Origin: Actinomycetota bacterium
Lineage (GTDB): Bacteria > Actinomycetota > Actinomycetes > Nanopelagicales > Nanopelagicaceae
Assembly: GCA_027592195.1 (NCBI GenBank)
Contig: JAQCKU010000002.1
Span: forward strand, 1-49,615
Direction: 5' to 3'
Length of the DNA stretch: 49,615 nucleotides
The translations under genes were made by a program, and so were the position numbers. Numbering within the stretch: position 1 is the stretch's first letter; each line of letters opens with the position of its first letter. The notes beneath the pieces are model-generated. The model was given only the letters and a program-made list of their open reading frames with translations. It was not told where the DNA came from and did not search any database. This document shows positions 34,935 through 42,947 of this stretch, piece after piece.

Positions 34935-34964
34935 ATGGCTACAGAAATGACTACAGATACATGA
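34935..34964 (+). CDS. Nine-codon leader ORF overlapping the rho start
   Basis: ATG 34935 reads MATEMTTDT and stops at TGA 34962-34964, which overlaps the rho ATG 34961 in an ATGA arrangement. A purine-rich AAAGGTAG lies 6-9 nt before it, whereas rho itself has no Shine-Dalgarno sequence in the bases just upstream. Ribosomes finishing the leader could reinitiate at rho. Frame is different from rho (26 bases apart). Whether it is translated is unproven. Confidence 0.45.
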   Translation: MATEMTTDT

Positions 34965-36601
34965 GCGAAACCGCTACCAAATCTAAAAAAGATATTACTG
35001 ACCTTTCTTCCATGGCTGTCACGCAGTTACGTAAAACTGCCGTTTCCTTAGGAATTGATGGTGCAATTGATATGAAAAAACCAGAATTAGTTACCGCGAT
35101 TGAAGGGCTTCAAGCAGCCAATCGTGAAGCATCTCGAATTGAACGCGAAGAGCGACGAGCAGAGCGACAAGCTAAGCGAAATGAAAAAGCTGCCAAGAAG
35201 AATTCTAAAGATGCAGATGAAGAGATGAATGAAGACTTGGATGGCGACGATGATTCAGATGAGGGCGAAGATAGATCGGATTCTGGATCGCGCTCTGGCT
35301 CACATTCACCATCGCAGAGTGAGAATAATGGCGAGCGCGATAATCGCGGAGATAGAGGCGATCGCAATGGACGTGGCGGAAGATTTGATCGCCGTGATCG
35401 ATCGCGCCGAGATCGTGGTGGTCGAGATCGTGAAATCGTATTAAATGATGATGATGTTCTCCTACCCGTTAGCGGACTTCTTGATATCTTGGAAAGTTAT
35501 GCCTTCCTAAGAACTGGTGGATACCTACCCGGTCCGCAAGATGTCTATCTCTCGCTACAGCAAGTTAGACGTTATGGTCTCCGTAAAGGCGATGTGGTAG
35601 CTGGTAGCGTCCGTGAGCCAAAAGAAGGCGAGCGACGTGAAAAATTTAATGCGCTCGTTAAGATCGAAACTGTTAACGGGATGGATCCAGAGAGCGCTCG
35701 AGATCGAGTTGAATTCTCCAAACTCGTTCCACTTTATCCGCAAGATCGATTAAGGCTAGAGACAGAACCCAATATTTTGACCACTCGTGTTATCGATTTA
35801 ATTGCACCCATTGGTAAAGGACAACGAGGACTTATCGTTTCACCTCCAAAGGCTGGAAAGACCATGGTTCTTCAATCCATTGCCAATGCGATTACAGAGA
35901 ATAATCCAGAGTGCCACCTCATGGTCGTTCTTGTTGATGAACGTCCTGAAGAAGTGACCGATATGCAGCGATCAGTTAAAGGTGAAGTTATCGCCTCAAC
36001 ATTTGATCGACCTGCAGATGATCACACCACGGTTGCAGAGCTTGCAATTGAGCGAGCCAAGCGTTTAGTTGAGCTAGGCCATGATGTAGTTGTACTTCTT
36101 GATTCCATTACCCGTTTAGGCCGCGCCTATAACATTGCAGCACCTGCATCTGGTCGAATTCTTTCAGGTGGCGTTGATTCTGCAGCGCTCTATCCGCCAA
36201 AGAAATTCTTTGGAGCTGCTCGAAATATTGAAGATGGTGGATCACTTACGATTTTGGCGACAGCCTTAGTTGAAACTGGATCAAAGATGGATGAAGTTAT
36301 CTTTGAGGAGTTTAAAGGCACTGGAAATATGGAACTCAAACTAGATCGAAGATTTGCCGATAAGCGGATCTTCCCAGCCGTTGATGTTGATGCATCAGGT
36401 ACGCGAAAAGAAGAGATTTTGATGGGGCCAGAAGAGCTCAATATCGTATGGAAGTTACGGAGAGTTCTTCATGCCCTTGATTCTCAACAAGCCCTAGAGC
36501 TTCTCTTGGAGAAGATGAAGGGAACCAAGTCCAACGTTGAATTCTTGATGCAAATTCAGAAGACAACAGTGGGGCCAAGCGCTGAAGATCAGGTGAAGTA
36601 A
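34961..36601 (+). CDS. rho: Transcription termination factor Rho
   Basis: Hexameric RNA-dependent ATPase that ends transcription. The 546-residue product has a Rho-N domain (about 14-50), a long hydrophilic insertion (about 52-158) that is acidic first and then rich in RGD/RDR repeats, an RNA-binding OB domain (about 160-270 with [19 protein letters not shown]), Walker A SPPKAGKT (to residue 301), [16 protein letters not shown], Walker [13 protein letters not shown] and the arginine-finger region. The insertion is typical of actinobacterial Rho and binds RNA. Translation is probably coupled to the leader ORF at 34935-34964. Confidence 0.97.
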   Translation: MSETATKSKKDITDLSSMAVTQLRKTAVSLGIDGAIDMKKPELVTAIEGLQAANREASRIEREERRAERQAKRNEKAAKKNSKDADEEMNEDLDGDDDSDEGEDRSDSGSRSGSHSPSQSENNGERDNRGDRGDRNGRGGRFDRRDRSRRDRGGRDREIVLNDDDVLLPVSGLLDILESYAFLRTGGYLPGPQDVYLSLQQVRRYGLRKGDVVAGSVREPKEGERREKFNALVKIETVNGMDPESARDRVEFSKLVPLYPQDRLRLETEPNILTTRVIDLIAPIGKGQRGLIVSPPKAGKTMVLQSIANAITENNPECHLMVVLVDERPEEVTDMQRSVKGEVIASTFDRPADDHTTVAELAIERAKRLVELGHDVVVLLDSITRLGRAYNIAAPASGRILSGGVDSAALYPPKKFFGAARNIEDGGSLTILATALVETGSKMDEVIFEEFKGTGNMELKLDRRFADKRIFPAVDVDASGTRKEEILMGPEELNIVWKLRRVLHALDSQQALELLLEKMKGTKSNVEFLMQIQKTTVGPSAEDQVK

Positions 36602-36775
36602 AGCGAGATCTCAAGGCAAATTTTCGTCATATCGAGCTATAAAGCGATCGGGATTTTCAAATCTCTGCTCACTTGGTTAATCTAGGCAGCAGATGAGATG
36701 ATTTAGCGCTGGTTCACCGATCTGCTTTCACTATGTCACATATTGGACCCAGCACGAGAGAAGAGAAGAAGAGAA

Positions 36776-37012
36776 ATGAAAAAAGAAGTTCATCCAAATT
36801 ATGTTTCAACCACAGTTACCTGTGGATGTGGCGAGGTCTTTACTACTCGTTCAACCGTTGAAGCCGGTTCACTCTTTGTGGAAGTTTGTTCTGCATGCCA
36901 TCCTTTCTACACAGGTAAGCAGAGAATTCTCGATACCGGTGGCCGCGTTGCCCGATATGAAGAGCGCTTAAAGAAGAGCGTTGCAAAGGGCGCGAAAAAA
37001 CCTTCTAAATAA
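36776..37012 (+). CDS. rpmE: 50S ribosomal protein L31, zinc-binding type
   Basis: Ribosomal protein of the large subunit. The 78-residue product from ATG 36776 starts MKKEVHPNYVSTTVTCGCGE, the usual start; an upstream in-frame extension is not conserved. CxC at the start and CSACHPFY later make the four-cysteine zinc site of the C-plus form, so it would be replaced by a C-minus paralogue only in zinc-poor conditions, an inference from other bacteria. It ends with a lysine-rich KKSVAKGAKKPSK. GAGAAGA precedes the start. It sits between rho and prfA as in other actinobacteria. Confidence 0.96.
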   Translation: MKKEVHPNYVSTTVTCGCGEVFTTRSTVEAGSLFVEVCSACHPFYTGKQRILDTGGRVARYEERLKKSVAKGAKKPSK

Positions 37013-37044
37013 CCCAAGCCCCTTACTGATTCTGGCCAGAAATT

Positions 37045-38127
37045 ATGAGTAATCGATTCGCTGCCATGCCTGAGATATTGGCAGAGTACGAACAACTAGA
37101 GAGAGAGATGGCTGATCCATCGATCCATAGCGATCAAGGTAAAGCCCGTCAGTTGGGAAAGAGATATGCTCATCTTGGTCCAGTTATTGCTGGCTATAAG
37201 GCCTGGAAATTAGCTGAGGAAGATTATCTTGCAGCGAAAGATTTAGCAGAACTTGATCCAGAATTTGCTGCAGAGCTGCCTAAGCTTGAAGAGAAATTAA
37301 ACCAGGCAAGCACCATTCTTGAAGAACTTCTCTTGCCGAGAGATCCTAATGATGATCGTGATGTTATTTTAGAGATCAAGGCTGGGGCAGGAGGAGATGA
37401 ATCTGCTTTATTTGCCGGAGATCTTCTCCGTATGTACCTGCGTTATGCAGAGCGTCAAGGTTGGAAGACAGAGATCATTGATACAACAGAGAGTGATCTT
37501 GGTGGATATAAAGATATCTCGGTTGCCATTAAATCTCGTGGAATTCCTGAAGCAGGACAAGGCCCGTTTGCAAAATTAAAATTTGAAGGTGGAGTTCACC
37601 GCGTTCAGCGAGTTCCTGAAACAGAGAGCCAAGGTCGAATCCATACCTCGGCAGCAGGAGTTCTTGTCCTTGCAGAGGCAGAAGAGATCGAAGTTGAAAT
37701 TAATATGAATGATCTCCGTATCGATGTTTATAGATCATCAGGTCCTGGCGGACAGAGCGTAAATACAACAGATTCTGCTGTCCGTATTACCCATATTCCT
37801 ACTGGGATTGTTGTCTCGTGCCAGAATGAAAAGAGCCAGCTACAAAATAAAGATTCAGCGCTACGAATTTTACGGGCGCGGTTATTGGCTGCCGCTCAAG
37901 AAGAGGCAGATCGAATCGCCTCTGCAACGAGAAAATCTCAGGTAAGAACGGTAGATCGAAGCGAGCGAATCCGTACCTATAACTATCCAGAAAATCGAAT
38001 TAGCGATCACCGAGTAAATTTTAAAGCTAATAATCTTGAAGCAGTTCTCGATGGACAACTTGATGATGTGATTGGTGCGCTCCTTGATGCTGATAAATCT
38101 GAAAAACTCTCCGCTGCAAGTGCATGA
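37045..38127 (+). CDS. prfA: Peptide chain release factor 1
   Basis: Class I release factor reading UAG and UAA. The 360-residue protein has the coiled N-terminal domain, the codon-recognition tripeptide PET at 191-193 in [15 protein letters not shown] and the catalytic GGQ at 235-237 in [15 protein letters not shown]. It overlaps prmC, its methylating enzyme, by 4 bases (ATGA), which couples their synthesis. The alternative factor prfB lies at the other end of the window. Confidence 0.97.
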   Translation: MSNRFAAMPEILAEYEQLEREMADPSIHSDQGKARQLGKRYAHLGPVIAGYKAWKLAEEDYLAAKDLAELDPEFAAELPKLEEKLNQASTILEELLLPRDPNDDRDVILEIKAGAGGDESALFAGDLLRMYLRYAERQGWKTEIIDTTESDLGGYKDISVAIKSRGIPEAGQGPFAKLKFEGGVHRVQRVPETESQGRIHTSAAGVLVLAEAEEIEVEINMNDLRIDVYRSSGPGGQSVNTTDSAVRITHIPTGIVVSCQNEKSQLQNKDSALRILRARLLAAAQEEADRIASATRKSQVRTVDRSERIRTYNYPENRISDHRVNFKANNLEAVLDGQLDDVIGALLDADKSEKLSAASA

Positions 38128-38969
38128 GTTTAAAAAGTATTCTCCAACGCGGTAGAGAAAAACTCGCCGCTGCCAATATTTCTGCTGTTGATGGTGAACT
38201 TCTACTTGCCCACGTTCTCGGAATTGAACGGATGGAGCTGCATGCAAGAAATTTTGAATTATCTGAAGCTGATCTGATCGAGTGTGAAGATAGATTTGAT
38301 GATCTTCTACGAGAGCGTATCGCTGGTCTGCCAACTCAGTATTTAACTGGGCAGGGACCATTTCGCTATCTCACATTTGATGTTGGCCCAGGAGTTCTCA
38401 TTCCACGTCCAGAAAGTGAAGGGCTTGTTGATCTTGCCCTTAAAGAGATCACAACTTCTCAAAAAAAATTGAGCATCGTAGATTTAGGCGCAGGCTCAGG
38501 CGCCCTTGCAATCTCGCTCTGGAGTGAGGCGAGAAATGCTGGAAAAGAAGTATCGATAATCGCAGTAGAGAATTCACCAGAAGCGCTCGCCTGGTTGGAG
38601 CGAAATATCGCGCGCCATGAAGCGGATCTTCGGGTAGTTAAATCTGATGTGAGCACTGCTCTCGTTGGCGTTAAGTGCGATCTTGTTATCGCCAATCCTC
38701 CCTACATTCCACTCTCAACTCAACTTCCCAGTGAGTTGAGCCATGAACCTCAGTGCGCGCTCTTTGGGGGTGAATTGGGATATGAGAAAGTCTTAGAATT
38801 TATTGGCGCAGCAGCGCGGATATTAAAGAGCCAAGGGTTGCTCTATCTCGAGCATTTTGAAGATCAAGCTCAGATTCTTAGTGAGTATCTTGCTCAAGAC
38901 TTTAAAGATATTACCTCACATGATGACCTTAATGGTCGAAATCGATATATTTCAGCTACCCGCAGATGA
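38124..38969 (+). CDS. prmC: Release factor glutamine methyltransferase
   Basis: SAM-dependent enzyme that methylates the glutamine of the GGQ motif in RF1 and RF2. The 281-residue product has the helical N-terminal domain (1-95), the motif I sequence [15 protein letters not shown] and the catalytic NPPY in [23 protein letters not shown] is the usual linker. It starts inside the last codons of prfA and is followed after 28 bases by the Sua5-like gene. Confidence 0.96.
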   Translation: MSLKSILQRGREKLAAANISAVDGELLLAHVLGIERMELHARNFELSEADLIECEDRFDDLLRERIAGLPTQYLTGQGPFRYLTFDVGPGVLIPRPESEGLVDLALKEITTSQKKLSIVDLGAGSGALAISLWSEARNAGKEVSIIAVENSPEALAWLERNIARHEADLRVVKSDVSTALVGVKCDLVIANPPYIPLSTQLPSELSHEPQCALFGGELGYEKVLEFIGAAARILKSQGLLYLEHFEDQAQILSEYLAQDFKDITSHDDLNGRNRYISATRR

Positions 38970-38997
38970 TCAAGATTGGCAGTGATCTACCAAGACT

Positions 38998-39675
38998 ATG
39001 AATTCTAGATTCGAAATTAAGCAGGGACCTCGAGCAAAAATAGCTGATGCACTTGACTCTGCCCATAGCGCACTTACCGCGGGTAAAGTGATAATCGCAC
39101 CGATTGAACATGCCTATGTTTTTGTTGCTGATGCATTTAATCATGGTGCGGTTGCAAAAATCCATCAACTTCGAGGCGACTCATCTGGCGTTGCAACACA
39201 GGTACTTATCCGAGATCAAGATCTTGTCAGGGGCCTTGCCGGTGAGTTTAATGAAGAGGCAAAACTCTTGGCAGAGAATTTTTGGCCAGGGTTGTTAACA
39301 ATTATTCTGCCAATTCAACGAGGACTGACATGGAATCTTGGCGATAGCAAAGAGTTGGGAAGAGTTGCACTTCGAGTTCCAAGTAATCGTTTTATGAGAG
39401 AGCTTCTCGCTCTCTCAGGCCCGCTCGCTATTGCATCGGCTACCCGCATCGGCATGAAGCCGGTCCGCAATACCTCACTCTTTCCCGCACTGGATTCAGA
39501 TCTCGGAGCAACCATTGATGCAGGTCTATTGCCAGCTGCACCTGGTGGCTTGGCTAGCACGATAGTTGAGATGAAAGCTGACGGCGTTGATCTCATCCGT
39601 GAGGGAGCTATCTCACGCGAGGAATTGGCGACTTTCATCCCTTCCATCGCGCGAGGATTAGATCCCACCGCTTAG
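38998..39675 (+). CDS. Sua5/YrdC-family protein with degenerate substrate motifs
   Basis: Occupies the place of the sua5/tsaC gene, which makes threonylcarbamoyl-AMP for the t6A37 tRNA modification. The 225-residue protein keeps the fold pattern: FWPGLLTIIL (95-104), GRVALRVPSN (121-130) and LLALSGPLAIASA. But the key residues differ. The usual PTDTVYGL reads PIEHAYVF (35-42), the KxR motif reads R59-G-D61, and SxN reads S147-A-T149, with the following SG missing. No C-terminal Sua5 domain is present. It may have lost or altered activity, or catalysis may use other residues. ATG 38998 follows prmC by 28 bases. Confidence 0.8.
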   Translation: MNSRFEIKQGPRAKIADALDSAHSALTAGKVIIAPIEHAYVFVADAFNHGAVAKIHQLRGDSSGVATQVLIRDQDLVRGLAGEFNEEAKLLAENFWPGLLTIILPIQRGLTWNLGDSKELGRVALRVPSNRFMRELLALSGPLAIASATRIGMKPVRNTSLFPALDSDLGATIDAGLLPAAPGGLASTIVEMKADGVDLIREGAISREELATFIPSIARGLDPTA

Positions 39676-39678
39676 GCT
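39673..39678 (+). promoter_or_regulatory. Leaderless -10 element of glyA
   Basis: TAGGCT followed by 7 nt and ATG 39686. It overlaps the stop codon of the preceding gene. It favours ATG 39686 over ATG 39680. Confidence 0.4.
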
Positions 39679-39685
39679 TATGCCC

Positions 39686-40948
39686 ATGTCAACTTTCTAT
39701 GGTCCAGATTTCCAAGCGCTACAAAGTTCTGATCCTCAGATAGCAGAGGTTCTCCTTAAAGAGCTTGATCGCCAGAGAATGAATTTACAACTTATCGCAA
39801 GTGAGAATTTCACATCTCCTGCAGTCTTGGCAACGCTTGGATCCACACTCTCCAATAAATATGCCGAAGGATATCCGGGGAAGAGATATTACGGTGGCTG
39901 CGAAGAAGTTGATGTGGCAGAAGAAATTGGTATTGCTCGTGCCAAGGAATTATTTGGTGCAGAGCATGCAAATCTTCAACCACACTCTGGCGCTAGTGCA
40001 AATGTTGCGATTTATCAAGCTTTTACAAAGCCTGGAGATACCGTTCTTGCAATGTCTCTGGCAGAAGGTGGCCATTTAACTCACGGATCTAAAGTAAATT
40101 TCTCAGGCAAATGGTTCAATGTAGTTTCATACGGAGTCCGGAAAGATAATGAAAGAATTGATTACGATGAGCTAGAGGCTTTAGCGCATCAACATAAACC
40201 AAAGATGATCTGTTCTGGTGCGACCGCCTATCCAAGTTTGATTGATTTCAAACGGATACGTCAGATATGTGATGCGGTTGGTGCAATTATGTGGGTAGAT
40301 GCTGCTCACTTTATTGGTCTTGTTGCAGGAAAGGCGATTGAATCACCAGTGCCGTATGCCGATGCCGTCTCATTTACAACGCATAAAGTTTTGCGTGGAC
40401 CTCGTGGTGGCATGATTTTAAGTAAGGCAGAACATGCAGCGGCGATAGATAAAGCGGTTTTTCCAGGGATGCAGGGCGGGCCAATTATGAGCGCTGTCGC
40501 TGGCAAGGCAGTTGCGCTCAAAGAGTGCGCCACCTCTGAATATCAAGATTATGCAAAGAAAGTGATTGAAAATTGTAAAGAGCTTGCCGCCTCACTTGAA
40601 AATGAAGGGATGCGAGCAGTCTCTGGTGGAACTGAGACACATCTTGCCTTGATCGATATCCGCTCAACGGGAGTAACTGGAAAAGAAGGCGATGAACGGT
40701 GCTCTCAATCTGGAATTACTCTCAATAAAAATGCGATTCCATTTGATCCAGAGAAACCTTCGATTACCAGCGGAATTAGAGTTGGTACAGCCGCCGTGAC
40801 AACGGCCGGCATGGGCAGAGCAGAGATGAAAGAAATTGCATCTTTAATTGCCAGAGCTATCCGCGATGGTGCAGATCGCGAGAAGGCTGCGAAGATTATG
40901 CAAGATGTGCACTCTCTGACAGCGCAATTTCCGGTTTACCCTCGGTAA
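39686..40948 (+). CDS. glyA: Serine hydroxymethyltransferase
   Basis: PLP enzyme interconverting serine and glycine and charging tetrahydrofolate with one-carbon units. The 420-residue product (from ATG 39686; ATG 39680 is an alternative) has the family sequence NLQLIASENFTSPAVL, YAEGYPGKRYYGGCE, LQPHSGASANVA and the PLP lysine K234 in SFTTHKVLRGPRGG (usually TTHKTLRG). It is inserted between the Sua5-like and wecA-like genes, which are adjacent in mycobacteria, and has its own candidate promoter. Confidence 0.97.
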   Translation: MSTFYGPDFQALQSSDPQIAEVLLKELDRQRMNLQLIASENFTSPAVLATLGSTLSNKYAEGYPGKRYYGGCEEVDVAEEIGIARAKELFGAEHANLQPHSGASANVAIYQAFTKPGDTVLAMSLAEGGHLTHGSKVNFSGKWFNVVSYGVRKDNERIDYDELEALAHQHKPKMICSGATAYPSLIDFKRIRQICDAVGAIMWVDAAHFIGLVAGKAIESPVPYADAVSFTTHKVLRGPRGGMILSKAEHAAAIDKAVFPGMQGGPIMSAVAGKAVALKECATSEYQDYAKKVIENCKELAASLENEGMRAVSGGTETHLALIDIRSTGVTGKEGDERCSQSGITLNKNAIPFDPEKPSITSGIRVGTAAVTTAGMGRAEMKEIASLIARAIRDGADREKAAKIMQDVHSLTAQFPVYPR

Positions 40949-40951
40949 ATT

Positions 40952-42055
40952 GTGCGCGAATATCTCCTAGTACTCTTTATCGCTGCAGCTCTTACCTATC
41001 TCATCACACCTTGGGTTCGCTCACTTGCAATAAAGGCAGGTGCAGTCGCAAAGGTTCGTGATCGAGATATTCATATCGCATCAACTCCACGATGGGGTGG
41101 CTTTGCTATGTGGGCTGCGCTTGCAATTACCCTTCTTATGGTTAGCAATTTAAACCTGGTGGGGAAATCTTTTACACGTGAGCTACTTGGCGTTTTTCTC
41201 GCAGCAACTTTTGTAGTTGTTCTGGGAATTTTAGATGATCGATTTGAACTTGATGCAATTACAAAATTAGCAGGCCAGAGCCTTGCCGCTGGAATTTTAT
41301 TAATTTTTGGTATTCAAATTTTATGGATACCAGTAAATGGAATTGTCATCCTACCCACCAATATTGGACAGTTTTTAACAGTAATCGTAGTTCTTATTAC
41401 CATTAACGCAGTTAATTTTGTTGATGGACTTGATGGTTTAGCTTCAGGAATCGTTGCCATATCTGCCGCTGCGCTCTTTGGTTTTGCCTATCTCCTAGCG
41501 GTTGAAAATGAGTTCCCTCGAGCAGGAGCTCCATCTCTCGTGAGTGCGTTAATGATTGGTCTTTGTCTTGGGTTTCTTCCACATAATTTTCATCCGGCAA
41601 AGATATTTATGGGAGATTCTGGATCGATGCTTCTAGGTCTGATGCTTGCAGCATCAGCAATTACGCTCTCAAGTCAAGTAGATATAAATGCAGCATTTTC
41701 TGAGAGCCTTGTCCCGGCGCTTCTTCCCATTCTCCTTCCCTTTATGGTTTTAGCGATTCCGCTCTTAGATTTTATTCTCGCCATTATGAGAAGAGTGAGA
41801 GCTGGAAAATCTCCTTTCGCGCCTGATAAAAAGCATATCCATCATAAATTGATGGAATTGGGAAATTCACAACAGCGAGCAACTGTAGTTCTCTATCTCT
41901 GGACAGCTATGTTGGCGATTCCAGCGATGGCTTCAGCATTTCTGCCGCTATGGCAGGCAGCAGTTATCGGACTACTTCTTTTAATTCTTTCGCTTGCCGT
42001 AAATAAATCAAAGTTAGATTTCACCACAAAACGAGTCAAAATCGATTTCGAGTAG
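40952..42055 (+). CDS. Undecaprenyl-phosphate sugar-1-phosphate transferase (WecA/TagO family)
   Basis: Membrane enzyme that starts a cell-wall glycan by moving GlcNAc-1-phosphate (or a similar sugar phosphate) to the lipid carrier. The 367-residue protein has about ten to eleven hydrophobic helices, the Mg-binding VLGILDDR (about 90-97), NAVNFVDGLDGLASG (about 149-163), HPAKIFMGDSGSMLLG and the cytoplasmic KKHIHHKL loop, which is the usual His-rich carbohydrate-recognition loop. GTG 40952 lies 3 bases after the glyA stop. In mycobacteria the same place upstream of atpB is held by rfe/wecA, which starts arabinogalactan linker synthesis; here the glycan is unknown. Confidence 0.92.
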   Translation: MREYLLVLFIAAALTYLITPWVRSLAIKAGAVAKVRDRDIHIASTPRWGGFAMWAALAITLLMVSNLNLVGKSFTRELLGVFLAATFVVVLGILDDRFELDAITKLAGQSLAAGILLIFGIQILWIPVNGIVILPTNIGQFLTVIVVLITINAVNFVDGLDGLASGIVAISAAALFGFAYLLAVENEFPRAGAPSLVSALMIGLCLGFLPHNFHPAKIFMGDSGSMLLGLMLAASAITLSSQVDINAAFSESLVPALLPILLPFMVLAIPLLDFILAIMRRVRAGKSPFAPDKKHIHHKLMELGNSQQRATVVLYLWTAMLAIPAMASAFLPLWQAAVIGLLLLILSLAVNKSKLDFTTKRVKIDFE

Positions 42056-42064
42056 TGTTCTTAT

Positions 42065-42523
42065 ATGAATGATCCCGAGAATGATCCTAAGAATGATCCT
42101 AAGAATGAGATGAGTAACAAAAATAATTGGCAGAGCACCCTCTGGAAGCGAGCTCTTCTGCCATCTCTATTTGTCAGCTCCCTTGCACTCATTCTCGGAT
42201 CGTTGCTGAAAGGAAGCGCTGGTTTATGGGGAGCGCTCCTAGCAACATTTACCGTATTGATCTTCTTCTCAGTTCATCTAGGTGTTGCCTCATTAACAAG
42301 AAAGATGGATCCAGCCAGCACTATGGCGCTGGCGATGCTCTCTTATCTACTCAAGATCACCTTTATGGCGCTCTTTCTCGTCCTGGTTACCCGATTAACA
42401 AGCCCAGAGACGATCGATCGAACGGTCTTTGGCGCCACATCGATCGTGCTCATCTTTACTTGGTTAGCTGGAGAGATCCGAGCCTTTTTAAAGCTAAGAT
42501 CTGTTCTTGATGTCGAGCAATAG
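42065..42523 (+). CDS. atpI: ATP synthase protein I-like membrane protein
   Basis: A 152-residue protein with four hydrophobic helices (about 31-49, 53-73, 84-106, 118-137), resembling the AtpI family that helps assemble the c-ring. The N-terminus NDPENDPKNDPK is encoded by a 12-bp tandem repeat; ATG 42110 (MSNKNNWQ) is a plausible later start because little ribosome-binding signal precedes ATG 42065. It lies 9 bases after the wecA-like gene and overlaps the next gene by 14 bases. Assignment rests on size, topology and position before the atp operon. Confidence 0.78.
   Translation: MNDPENDPKNDPKNEMSNKNNWQSTLWKRALLPSLFVSSLALILGSLLKGSAGLWGALLATFTVLIFFSVHLGVASLTRKMDPASTMALAMLSYLLKITFMALFLVLVTRLTSPETIDRTVFGATSIVLIFTWLAGEIRAFLKLRSVLDVEQ
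42068..42103 (+). repeat. 12-bp tandem repeat, three copies, at the start of atpI
   Basis: AATGATCCTAAG twice exactly (42080-42103) preceded by AATGATCCCGAG (42068-42079). In frame it encodes NDPE-NDPK-NDPK. Confidence 0.95.
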
Positions 42524-42737
42524 CCAAGGCCCAGATAAAGATCGAGAGAGTAAACGTGCCGAAGAGGGTGCGCTCTGGTCGATCTTTGCCTATCTCCTCT
42601 CAGGACTTATCGTCTGGGGCGGGATTGGCTACGGCCTAGATCAGTGGCTCGATAAGAATTTCTTCACCTTGATCGGACTGCTGCTAGGTATGGGAGCTGC
42701 CCTTTATCTCGTCTGGCTCCGCTTCGGGCGAAAATAA
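42510..42737 (+). CDS. AtpZ-like small membrane protein
   Basis: A 75-residue protein with a charged N-terminus (SNSQGPDKDRESKRAEEG) and two hydrophobic helices (about 22-42 and 49-68), with GGIGYGLDQWLDKNFFTLIGLLLGMGAALYL (family pattern shown in pieces: GYGLDQWL, FTLIGLLLGM) typical of the AtpZ/ATPase gene 1 family. In other bacteria such proteins help ATP synthase assembly or Mg/Ca transport. The ATG at 42510 lies inside the end of atpI. A 210-bp gap with a candidate promoter follows before atpB. Confidence 0.8.
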   Translation: MSSNSQGPDKDRESKRAEEGALWSIFAYLLSGLIVWGGIGYGLDQWLDKNFFTLIGLLLGMGAALYLVWLRFGRK

Positions 42738-42762
42738 GCAATCCTGAGAGCAGGTATCGGCT

Positions 42763-42786
42763 AGTGGCCTGATGAGTGGCCTGAAG
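42763..42786 (+). repeat. Two-copy 12-bp direct repeat upstream of the atp operon
   Basis: AGTGGCCTGATG (42763-42774) and AGTGGCCTGAAG (42775-42786), adjacent and differing at one base. It is about 45 nt upstream of the candidate -35 and could be an activator site or chance. Confidence 0.6.
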
Positions 42787-42829
42787 GATAAATCACAGTG
42801 AAAAACTGATCTGAGAGTAGTTTCCAATT

Positions 42830-42858
42830 TTTAGAAATCGCCCCTTGTCCTTTAGGGT
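42830..42858 (+). promoter_or_regulatory. Predicted promoter of atpBEFHAGDC
   Basis: TTTAGA (42830-42835), 17-nt spacer, TAGGGT (42853-42858). Transcription near 42865 would give an atpB leader of about 80 nt that contains a TGGCCA/TGGCCA hairpin (about 42899-42915, 5-nt loop). Confidence 0.4.
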
Positions 42859-42947
42859 TACGGGCGTCTAGAGGCCCCAGAAGCATTAGCTGAAGCTGAT
42901 GGCCAGGGGTTGGCCAAGGAAGACTCGAACTTTTTGGGAGATTCTGC

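Noticed and set aside
34935-34960. Rho beginning at ATG 34935
   Set aside because: This ATG is in another frame from rho and meets a TGA after nine codons; reported instead as a leader ORF.
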